Assembly: GCA_025655635.1 (NCBI GenBank)
Contig: JAHXIM010000397.1
Location: 1-6,691 of the forward strand
Length of the DNA stretch: 6,691 nucleotides
Direction: 5' to 3'
Source of the DNA: a gamma proteobacterium symbiont of Lucinoma myriamae
GTDB taxonomy: Bacteria; Pseudomonadota; Gammaproteobacteria; GRL18
The position numbers and the translations under genes are program-made. Every line of letters begins with the position of its first letter. Position 1 is the stretch's first letter. The notes under the pieces were generated by a model. The model was not told where the DNA came from. It saw nothing but the letters and a program-made list of their open reading frames with translations, and did not search any database. Below are positions 1 through 6,590 of the stretch, in pieces.

Positions 1-59
1 CTTACATTTCAAATAAATAATATGTTTTTCAGGGCTGACTAATTAGTAAAACTAAATAA

Positions 60-71
60 CTGTTCGGAAAT
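60..71 (+). repeat. Direct repeat copy 1 (CTGTTCGGAAAT)
   Basis: This is the first copy of a 12-base motif that recurs at 135-146 with a single mismatch (C/A at the sixth base). The two copies lie in the same orientation and bracket a segment of 63 bases that contains a strong hairpin. They could be the edges of a small inserted element, a degenerate mobile-element remnant, or chance in AT-rich DNA. No function can be assigned from the sequence. Confidence 0.4.
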
Positions 72-99
72 GATGTCCATATTGTGCTAAGCCAGCGCA

Positions 100-120
100 C
101 AAGAGCCTGTCAGGCTCTTG
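100..120. repeat. Perfect 9-bp hairpin upstream of the operon
   Basis: CAAGAGCCT (100-108) and AGGCTCTTG (112-120) are perfectly complementary around a 3-base loop, GTC. Just upstream, GTGC (84-87) can pair with GCAC (97-100), giving a second small stem abutting the first. Neither strand carries a T-tract after the stem, so it is not a convincing intrinsic terminator, although it could end transcription of a gene left of the window. It could also be a REP-like palindrome or part of a small non-autonomous element. The structure is seen directly; its role is unknown. Confidence 0.6.
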
Positions 121-134
121 TACTCGATAGACAC

Positions 135-146
135 CTGTTAGGAAAT
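135..146 (+). repeat. Direct repeat copy 2 (CTGTTAGGAAAT)
   Basis: This is the second copy of the 12-base motif found at 60-71, identical at 11 of 12 positions and in the same orientation. The hairpin at 100-120 sits between the copies. The arrangement resembles a short element or remnant with repeated ends, but inverted rather than direct ends would be expected for a classic transposon terminus. Confidence 0.4.
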
Positions 147-206
147 TTATTTAGCTGATGAAAGTTGCTGAAATGATTAAATTCAATATTTTTAAAATAT
201 GAATTC

Positions 207-215
207 TGCTACAAT
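207..215 (+). promoter_or_regulatory. Candidate extended -10 promoter for the jetABC operon
   Basis: TACAAT at 210-215 matches five of six bases of the sigma-70 -10 consensus. It is preceded by TG at 207-208, the TGn extension that lets a promoter work with a poor -35. No good TTGACA-like element lies about 17 bases upstream; the region there is a run of A and T. Transcription would start near 222, giving a leader of about 30 bases before the ATG at 253. This is inference from motif matching in very AT-rich DNA, where such matches arise easily. Confidence 0.35.
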
Positions 216-252
216 TAAATTTTTCTCAAATAGACTTTCTTTTATATAATTC

Positions 253-1728
253 ATGTTTTTTTCCGAGCAGCGCCAGCAGTTTTTTAAGCCCCTGACCAGT
301 AAATACCGGGAACAGGTTATCGAATGCCTGCGTCTGCTCTATGAGCGTCTTTATAGCGCCAATGCCGATTATGGTGAGTCATTACGGCGTAACCAACTCA
401 TTGAAATATTTGAAGAAGCTTTGGCTCGTGCGCCATTCCTGGAACAAGAGCAGGAGGCAGAACAGAATAAAGCAGATGATGAAAACACACCACGTTTTAA
501 GCAGTCAAGAGAGCAGGCCAGCTGGATTTTAAATCTGCTGATTGATAATGGCTGGATTGAAAAACAGGTGGATCAGGTAACTTTTCAGTCGACTTATCCT
601 TTTAGCCGAATGGGGCGTTTATTTACTCAGGCGTTGGTGGAAGCCAATCAGACCAAAGTAAGAACCCGTCATCGTAATACTCGAAATACCCTTAATGCGC
701 TGGATGCGTTTCTTAGTCGGGGAGAAGTGCATGACTTACTGGATGCTTATGAATATTCTGAGCGGATCATTGCTGATTTTACCGATGTCATTGCAGAGCT
801 GGAAGAACGTAAGCGAGAGCTGGTAAGGGAAGTTGAAGCTCAGGTGTTAGTTCAACAAGCCTCGGAACACTTTTTTGACTTTATGGAAAAACGCTTTCAG
901 CCGGATTTATCCATTCGCTTGTCTGCGGATAGTGTGGAAAAGCATCGTGATCAAATTGAGCAAAGCATTGCCAAAATCCGTCGTAAACGTAAAGAGTTTA
1001 AAAAACAGGCTGAACTGCGTCTAAGACAGGTCGCACCGGAATTATTAGCCTCACCTGAGAGTTCAATTTTATGGCATATTCTGGATACCATCGAATTGCG
1101 TATGCGCAAAGCAGCAGATACCATGCTGCCTGCTCTGCGTAGAGCATTACAAAGCTTTACCAAGCGGGCAGATATTATTATTCGTCAAATCGCCTATCTT
1201 GGCGGGCAAAATCAGAGTGATGTTTTATCGGTATGTGAGAGCTTAAAAAATCTGGATGAAACACAGGCTAATTCACGTCTGAAACAGGCCGCAGATCAGA
1301 TTTCACCAATGAACCTCAGGCTTATTGATCCACAGCAGGTGGTGTTAACTGAAAGACGACAAAAACGCGTGGTGCAAACTGAGATTGCTGAAGAAGAACA
1401 ATTGGATGAAACTGCGCGGCGTGATTTGGTGATTCAGCAATTACTGGATCAGGCTTTTTCCATTCGCAATGACGATCTAAAAAAATATTTATTGGCAAAA
1501 CTACAGGATTCTTTGCAACAGGCTAAACCCATTAATACCGCTGACTTACCTGTTAACAGCGCAGATGATTTATTAGCGATGGCACATGCCATTGAGTTGG
1601 GTGCTGTTAACCAGATGAGTTCAGACTATAGTTTTCATGTTGAGCCTGTGGGTAAACAAAATAAAAATACCTACTTTAAACAGTTTGATGAATTTTACAC
1701 CTCACTTAAAAAAAATCACCTTGAATAA
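253..1728 (+). CDS. jetA: JetA / MksF: kleisin-like subunit of an MksBEF/Wadjet SMC complex
   Basis: This 491-residue protein is the MukF-like kleisin of an SMC complex. It is expected to bridge the JetC heads and bind JetB in the cytoplasm, on the nucleoid. The N-terminus (MFFSEQRQQFFKPL) has the MFF...FF.PL pattern I associate with the JetA/MksF family. Residues 1 to about 125 look like a winged-helix region, including a stretch around W95-W101 (SWILNLLIDNGWIEK) typical of such folds. An acidic, low-complexity insert lies at about 64-80. Residues from about 135 to 300 are almost entirely helical and highly charged, as expected for the neck-binding and linker part, and the C-terminus should contact the SMC cap. 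The ATG at 253 is kept because it begins the conserved N-terminus, although no Shine-Dalgarno sequence precedes it. The gene is first in the operon, with jetB 36 bases downstream. Family assignment is supported by all three neighbours; exact Wadjet subtype is uncertain. Confidence 0.88.
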   Translation: MFFSEQRQQFFKPLTSKYREQVIECLRLLYERLYSANADYGESLRRNQLIEIFEEALARAPFLEQEQEAEQNKADDENTPRFKQSREQASWILNLLIDNGWIEKQVDQVTFQSTYPFSRMGRLFTQALVEANQTKVRTRHRNTRNTLNALDAFLSRGEVHDLLDAYEYSERIIADFTDVIAELEERKRELVREVEAQVLVQQASEHFFDFMEKRFQPDLSIRLSADSVEKHRDQIEQSIAKIRRKRKEFKKQAELRLRQVAPELLASPESSILWHILDTIELRMRKAADTMLPALRRALQSFTKRADIIIRQIAYLGGQNQSDVLSVCESLKNLDETQANSRLKQAADQISPMNLRLIDPQQVVLTERRQKRVVQTEIAEEEQLDETARRDLVIQQLLDQAFSIRNDDLKKYLLAKLQDSLQQAKPINTADLPVNSADDLLAMAHAIELGAVNQMSSDYSFHVEPVGKQNKNTYFKQFDEFYTSLKKNHLE

Positions 1729-1764
1729 ATTTGTCATACCACTAACACAGAGAAAAACGACTAA

Positions 1765-2433
1765 ATGATCAGTGACTTATTTGCCGAACAATTAGAAAAA
1801 AAGAACTACAGCCTGGAAGAATTTTCAGAATTGCTGATACGTCTGTTAGATTATGGCGTGCTATGCCGTGATGAAAGTCAGGTAGAAGAGCTATTGTATG
1901 ATCGTTTTCTGCAATTAAAAAATCTGCTGGAAGACTACCTGCAAATGATAGGTATTCGCCTGCAGCATGATGAACGCTTTCACTTTGTACGAATTTATCC
2001 GCCCGGTGCTCAGGTTCCCGGCCTGCAGGATGAAGTAAATCAGCCATTTAATAGCGGTTTTCGCCAACGCCTGTCGCAATCAGACATTGCCGTTATTCTG
2101 GTATTACGGGCAGAATATGATAAATCACTGCGTGAAGGGCAGATGGATGAAAATGGCTGCGTGATGATATCACTTGAAGCCTTGAGTATCGGTATGCGTA
2201 ATCTGCTTAATCGTACCCTGCCGGAAACCATTACCGAACGAAACCGTCTATTGTCCCGCTTAAAACAACTACGACTAATCCATTATAAAATGGATGATGA
2301 TGAAGAGCAGGAAGACTGCTGGCTTAAAATACGTCCCACCATCACCAGTTTTGTCAGTGAAGAAGCACTGATGATTCTATCAGGTGAAAAGACAGAAGCA
2401 TCATCCGAAAACTCCTTTAAAGAAGCTGAATAA
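1765..2433 (+). CDS. jetB: JetB / MksE: DUF4194-type KITE subunit of the SMC complex
   Basis: This 222-residue protein is recognised as the MksE/JetB partner (DUF4194 family), a small winged-helix subunit that dimerises and binds the kleisin JetA, and in Wadjet complexes contacts DNA. Family hallmarks visible are the N-terminal RLLDYGVL (26-33), the helix that follows it, and HFVRIYPPGA (73-82), where a Y.PP loop ends the first winged-helix unit. A second such unit spans about 95-205 and contains the RNRLLSRLKQLRLI helix-wing region. An acidic loop (DDDEEQED, 177-184) interrupts the wing. The start at 1765 has a weak AGAGA about 11 bases upstream. The gene lies between jetA (36-base gap) and jetC (8-base gap), so co-transcription is nearly certain. 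Its small size and position between kleisin and SMC genes fit MksE as well as JetB. Confidence 0.88.
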   Translation: MISDLFAEQLEKKNYSLEEFSELLIRLLDYGVLCRDESQVEELLYDRFLQLKNLLEDYLQMIGIRLQHDERFHFVRIYPPGAQVPGLQDEVNQPFNSGFRQRLSQSDIAVILVLRAEYDKSLREGQMDENGCVMISLEALSIGMRNLLNRTLPETITERNRLLSRLKQLRLIHYKMDDDEEQEDCWLKIRPTITSFVSEEALMILSGEKTEASSENSFKEAE

Positions 2434-2441
2434 AAAATACC

Positions 2442-5400
2442 ATGTTTGCAAAAAAAGTTATTTTTATTAATTGGGGCAACGTCCCCTTACTGGATTTTGA
2501 ATTCGGACCCATTAACTTATTTTCAGGTGGTAACGGTTCAGGTAAAACCACCGCTGCCGATGGTATTCAAAGTATCATGACTGCCGCCCATGAGAATCTT
2601 TATAACTATAACCCGGGTCAGGATGAAACCACTCAGCGTGGTCGCAGAGGTAAGCAGGTGCGGACTCTTGCTTCCTATGTATTAGGCTGTGATGACGGCA
2701 GTTATTCCCGTCCGTGGAATACCGATGGCTATTTAGCGGCTGTGTTTCACCCCACACAGGGAGAAACCGCAGAACCTTTTACGGCAGTAATGGCTATTCG
2801 TGCTCATATTGATCAGGCTGGTCAGAAAAAGCAGGCTCGACAGGATGATTTAGCTTTCTTTATTTTGCAGGGTGAGATGTTGGAGCTGGATGACTTTACT
2901 CAAGCTGAACAGAAACATATCATTCCTATTACAGAAATTCAGCAGCAGCTAAAACAAAAATATGGTGCTAATACTGTAGAGTATTATGGTAAAAAGAGAC
3001 CTTACTTAAGGCGTTTGTATGCCGCTCTTAGAGGAAAAACCGATGCAGTCTCAGATAGAGAAGCTATGCATGCTGCTAAAACATTCTCTTCTTTTATGGC
3101 CTATAAGCCGGTAAAAAGTATTAATGACTTTGTGGCTCGTGAGATTTTAGAAAATAAAGACATGGGTGATGCCGTTCGTGATATCTCAGATTCCATGAAA
3201 ACCATTCATGGCATGGAAGAAGATGCACGCTTTATTATGAATTCCATAGATTTACTCAATCAGACAGGTAATTATTGCCATAACTATATTGACCGCTGGG
3301 TTGAATTAATTATCAATCATTATACTGAAGCTAAACGGCAATCACTGGCGAATCAGAATCATTATATAAAAGCAAAAAAAGAACAGCAGCGTATTATAGA
3401 AGCCATTAGTGACTATGAGAAAAAAATCGTTATCACTGAAGATCGACGTAAGCAGTCACATCAGGAAATTGTGTCTCTGGAAGCTCAGCGACAGGGGATT
3501 AAAGCACTTAAAGATAAGGATGAATTACTAGCTACCATTGATCAGCATAATGGGCAATTATCAGAACAAAGCCGACCTTTACTGGAACAAAATTTTCAAC
3601 TGACTAAAAATACCGAAAATACCATTGCCTTATCAGCAGCATTGAAGAAAAGTACTTTAGGTATGGATATTCCTGCCTTTGATGATAAAGAGTTACTTGC
3701 CCAGCTGCGCAAAGTTCTTTCTCTGAAAGAAAAATCGGAAATTGATCTGCATAGTCTTTTAGGCAGTGACTGGGTTGATATTTCGCCGCTGGAAAATCAT
3801 CTTGATAATGCACTTATTGCTGAACAGGAACATAATCGTTTAGCGGCACTATTACATAATAGTGATCACACCATTGCTAATAAAGCTTATAGCAATAAAA
3901 GTACAGCATATTCTGGCGTTAGCCTGAGAGATCAATTGCAGCAGCTTCTTACCCGTCAGGGAAATCTTCTGCAGCAAAGCCAGCATAAAATTCAGCAAAA
4001 ACAGCAGGAAATTGATGCGCTGCACTCTCATAAGATCACCTATCCGCATTATGTGCAGGCAGCTTTAAGTGCCCTTGAACAACAATGTCCTGAGTCTGAT
4101 CCCCGGGTGCTATGTGATTATATTGAAGTTCTGGAGCCAGAATGGCAAATGGCTATTGAAGGATATTTGGGTGGGGCTCGTTATTCAATTCTTGTTGAAG
4201 AAGACTATGAAGCACAGGCTATTCGTATCGTACGCAATATGCCCGGCGGAAACCGCATTCGTGCCAGAGTGATTCAGGGAAGTCGTGCTCGCAAGGATAT
4301 GCAGCGCCTGGATGTACGCAGCAATTCCATTGTTACTATAATGCAGTTTGAACATAAAACCGCAGAATATTATTTAAAAGCCTCTTATGGCAATGTGCTG
4401 CGAGTGGCTGATGCTGAAGCACTGCGAGCAACAGCACGAGGCATAACACCGGATGGTTTAGCTTCAGGCAGCTATAGTATGTGGCGTTGTGATCTTTCAG
4501 ATGCTGAGTTAGTCTTTGGGCAGGGTGCACGTGAACGGGCATTGATAGCCAAACAGACCGAGTTAAATGCACAGCAGGATGAAGCCGATAAGCTCCATCA
4601 AATACAGCAAAATAATAAGCAGATATTTAGTCTGCTTGAGCCAATTAAGCCAGTAAATTATGTCAGTATTATTCATGCCATGCTGGAGCATCATCGACGC
4701 TTAAAACAGGCGGAAACAGCGTTGGCTAATCTTGATCTGAGCAGCTTTGAGACTTTAGAACAAGAGTTAATTGAACGTAAAGCCGACTATGATGAGTTTG
4801 ATGAGCAGGGCAAAAATCTCATTAAAGACTTAGGTGGTCTGCAGGTCGAGCAGAAAAAACAAAAAGAAAAAGTCAAAGAACTGGATGAAGCACAGGAACA
4901 ATTACAAATTGAACTAGAACAGCATGAAGAAAAGCTGCAAAAAATTACTGCTGTGCAGACAGATTTTAATAGTGAAGAGGTGTTAAATCAGGCTGATGAA
5001 CGTGCGCAGCTGGCAGGCATAGAAATTGACTTTATAGCAGAGCTTGAACTGGCTCGTGAGCGACTGAGTAAAATAACCATTACTATTGAGCACTCTGTGA
5101 TGGAGCATAATCAGTATTGTAAAAACTATGATGCCATTGTTTATGATTCAGATACTTATACTCTGCACAGCCATGAGTTTTTTAAACGTATTAATCAATT
5201 GCTTGGTGAAGTGGATGCCATTAAGAATCGTTTAAAAAATAATGTACTGGCTGAAAAACAGGAAAAACTCACCAGTTTAAAAGAAGATTTTAATACGGCT
5301 TTTGTCACCAATCTCTGTCATTCAATTTATCAGGCCATCAATGATGGTAAACGTATCCTGGATGATCTCAACGGGGAGCTGGCACATCATCGTTTTGGTA

Positions 5401-6113
5401 CGGATCAGGAAAGTTTTCGTTTTGCTTACACCTGGGTTCCCGAATTTCGTGAATATGAACGCTTTTTTAAAGAAGTGATACAACAGCCGAATCTGGGTGA
5501 CGGCACCACTCTGTTTAATGCTGAATTGTCAGAAAATGCACAAAAAATTCGTGATAAGCTGCTGGCAATGCTGCTTGATGAAGATGAGCAAAAAGCCATG
5601 CGGGAATTAGAACGCATCAGTGATTATCGAAATTATCGAAATTATGAAATTTACAAAGAGCCCCAAGGCAAGCAGCCGATTCCTCTGAGTCAATATGGTA
5701 CAGGCTCAGGCGGTCAGTTAGAGACACCTGCGTATATTATTCGCTCTGCGGCAATTACTTCTGCATTTCGATTCAATGAAGGCAATAGTCATCTGCGTAT
5801 GGTGATGGTGGATGAAGCCTTTTCAAAAATGGATGAGGCGCGTTCAAGAGAAGTGATTAATTACCTGACCAATACCCTGGGTCTGCAATTGATCTTTATT
5901 ATGCCCACCAGTAAATCAGGGCCGTTTATGGATCTGATCAGTAATCAGTTTGTCTTTAGCAAATGTCCAACGACTAAAGCCAGAGGTGAGCTGCAAACCC
6001 GTATGCTGGTAGATCGAAAAATCTGTGATCAGGATAAACTTAAAGAGCTCTGGGCCAATCACCGAAAAACGATTCGCCATCAGGCGATGTTAGACTTTAT
6101 GGAAGAGATTTAA
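2442..6113 (+). CDS. jetC: JetC / MksB: SMC ATPase of the MksBEF/Wadjet complex
   Basis: This 1223-residue protein is an SMC-type ATPase whose ATP-driven head engagement would power DNA loop extrusion. The head halves lie at the two ends. Walker A is GGNGSGKT at 29-36, with K35 as the phosphate-binding lysine. The signature region reads GTGSGGQLETP at 1086-1096. Walker B is MVMVDE at 1120-1125, with E1125 as the likely catalytic glutamate, followed by a D-loop (FSKMD, ending at D1131). The segments at about 295-545 and 690-1010 are rich in Q, E, K and L and should form the antiparallel coiled coil. A hinge-like globular region lies at about 549-640 (YIEVLEPEWQMAIEGYLGG), a conserved feature of MksB/JetC-type SMCs. 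DYRNYRNYEIY (1061-1071) is the conserved element ahead of the signature motif. All catalytic motifs are intact and there is no frameshift. The 8-base gap after jetB, without a clear Shine-Dalgarno, suggests translational coupling. The next gene is hopJ, not jetD. Confidence 0.92.
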   Translation: MFAKKVIFINWGNVPLLDFEFGPINLFSGGNGSGKTTAADGIQSIMTAAHENLYNYNPGQDETTQRGRRGKQVRTLASYVLGCDDGSYSRPWNTDGYLAAVFHPTQGETAEPFTAVMAIRAHIDQAGQKKQARQDDLAFFILQGEMLELDDFTQAEQKHIIPITEIQQQLKQKYGANTVEYYGKKRPYLRRLYAALRGKTDAVSDREAMHAAKTFSSFMAYKPVKSINDFVAREILENKDMGDAVRDISDSMKTIHGMEEDARFIMNSIDLLNQTGNYCHNYIDRWVELIINHYTEAKRQSLANQNHYIKAKKEQQRIIEAISDYEKKIVITEDRRKQSHQEIVSLEAQRQGIKALKDKDELLATIDQHNGQLSEQSRPLLEQNFQLTKNTENTIALSAALKKSTLGMDIPAFDDKELLAQLRKVLSLKEKSEIDLHSLLGSDWVDISPLENHLDNALIAEQEHNRLAALLHNSDHTIANKAYSNKSTAYSGVSLRDQLQQLLTRQGNLLQQSQHKIQQKQQEIDALHSHKITYPHYVQAALSALEQQCPESDPRVLCDYIEVLEPEWQMAIEGYLGGARYSILVEEDYEAQAIRIVRNMPGGNRIRARVIQGSRARKDMQRLDVRSNSIVTIMQFEHKTAEYYLKASYGNVLRVADAEALRATARGITPDGLASGSYSMWRCDLSDAELVFGQGARERALIAKQTELNAQQDEADKLHQIQQNNKQIFSLLEPIKPVNYVSIIHAMLEHHRRLKQAETALANLDLSSFETLEQELIERKADYDEFDEQGKNLIKDLGGLQVEQKKQKEKVKELDEAQEQLQIELEQHEEKLQKITAVQTDFNSEEVLNQADERAQLAGIEIDFIAELELARERLSKITITIEHSVMEHNQYCKNYDAIVYDSDTYTLHSHEFFKRINQLLGEVDAIKNRLKNNVLAEKQEKLTSLKEDFNTAFVTNLCHSIYQAINDGKRILDDLNGELAHHRFGTDQESFRFAYTWVPEFREYERFFKEVIQQPNLGDGTTLFNAELSENAQKIRDKLLAMLLDEDEQKAMRELERISDYRNYRNYEIYKEPQGKQPIPLSQYGTGSGGQLETPAYIIRSAAITSAFRFNEGNSHLRMVMVDEAFSKMDEARSREVINYLTNTLGLQLIFIMPTSKSGPFMDLISNQFVFSKCPTTKARGELQTRMLVDRKICDQDKLKELWANHRKTIRHQAMLDFMEEI
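6101..6107 (+). promoter_or_regulatory. Ribosome binding site of the hopJ pseudogene, inside the jetC end
   Basis: GGAAGAG at 6101-6107 is the best Shine-Dalgarno match for the three downstream starts I examined. It lies within the last codons of jetC, nine bases before the hopJ ATG at 6117. It supports this ATG as the start and indicates that hopJ was translated as the last gene of the operon, coupled to jetC. Confidence 0.55.
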
Positions 6114-6116
6114 ATT

Positions 6117-6467
6117 ATGATATTTAATGTATTTTTAGAAAAATTACAAAATAGTCCAGAAAATATTGAATTTACGGACACTATGGCTGTGATAGATAAA
6201 TTTTATGACTTTATAGAAACAGAATTTTAAAACGGAGATTTATTAAATAAAGCTGGTGAAAACTCTGGTTCGTGTAAATTATTTTCTTTTGCCCAGTTAC
6301 AACAATTATCCCAGGAACAAACTCTGGCGTGTTTTGGTGCATACTATCGAGATGACGTGTTAAAAAATCCGGATGGTTCGGATCATCAGAATATACGCAA
6401 TTTTATGAAATACTCCTGGACTGGTATCTCGTTCGCAGAAATGCCTTTGAAAGAAAAGTTAAATTAA
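6117..6467 (+). pseudogene. hopJ: HopJ-family protein gene broken by a single nonsense codon
   Basis: Reading from the ATG at 6117, the frame encodes 37 residues beginning MIFNVFLEKLQNSPENIEF, then meets TAA at 6228-6230, then continues open for 78 codons to a TAA at 6465-6467. Both parts match the HopJ family (named after a Pseudomonas type III effector). The pieces are the N-terminal E.LQ.SPE.IEF.DTMAVID..YDF segment, and after the stop NGDLLNKAGENSGSCK, SFAQL..LSQEQTLACFG, YYRDDVL.NPDG and DHQNIRNFMK. In intact relatives I recall a lysine between F and NGD, so AAA to TAA would explain the break. The full length of about 116 codons is normal for the family. Most gammaproteobacterial carriers lack any link to type III secretion and the true role is unknown. 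The start lies 3 bases after the jetC stop. A sequencing error is the main alternative to a real pseudogene. Confidence 0.85.
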
Positions 6468-6503
6468 TTTGAACTTATAAGAAAAGAGCTGGTCAGAGTT
6501 ATA

Positions 6504-6543
6504 GTGGCGCAAATGTTAATGACAGTTAACGCTTTGCGGACAC
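6504..6543. repeat. Imperfect inverted repeat between hopJ and the terminator
   Basis: Three successive arms pair across a centre near 6522: GTG (6504-6506) with CAC (6541-6543), CGCAAA (6508-6513) with TTTGCG (6533-6538), and GTTAA (6515-6519) with TTAAC (6526-6530). Small one- or two-base bulges separate the arms. No T-tract follows, so this is not itself an intrinsic terminator. It could be an RNA 3'-end stabilising hairpin, a protein-binding palindrome or a remnant repeat unit. Confidence 0.5.
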
Positions 6544-6565
6544 TTCACTTAATCCCTTTTCTTTA

Positions 6566-6590
6566 CCCCACTCTATGTGGGGTTTTTTTT
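6566..6590 (+). terminator. Intrinsic terminator of the jetABC-hopJ transcription unit
   Basis: CCCCAC (6566-6571) and GTGGGG (6577-6582) form a perfect six-pair GC-rich stem around the loop TCTAT, followed at once by eight Ts (6583-6590). This is a textbook Rho-independent terminator for + strand transcription, about 100 bases after hopJ. The other strand has no comparable T-run, so it acts mainly in one direction. The group II intron-like sequence starts at the base after the T-tract. Confidence 0.85.

Noticed and set aside
158..202. Short open frame (14 codons) in the leader, starting ATGAAAGTTGC
   Set aside because: It has no ribosome site, no attenuator-like codon run and no paired terminator, so there is nothing to support a leader peptide.
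245..250. TATAAT sequence directly before the jetA ATG
   Set aside because: A perfect -10 match, but transcription from it would begin at or after the start codon, which cannot serve the conserved N-terminus. It is best seen as AT-rich leader sequence.
4336..4572. Antisense open frame of 78 codons within jetC (and similar ones at 951-1163, 1769-2047, 3604-3813, 5426-5617)
   Set aside because: These frames oppose strongly conserved coding sequence, have no ribosome sites and show no recognisable protein features; they are shadows of the real genes.
6234..6238. GGAGA just after the hopJ stop, as a possible ribosome site for reinitiation
   Set aside because: No ATG, GTG or TTG in the hopJ frame lies at a suitable distance; the GGA-GAT codons encode the conserved Gly-Asp of the family.
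6504..6543. Possible integron attC site, since some class C introns target attC
   Set aside because: The ends do not fit the RYYYAAC/GTTRRRY core pattern, there is no cassette array, and the intron starts 47 bases away, right after the terminator.
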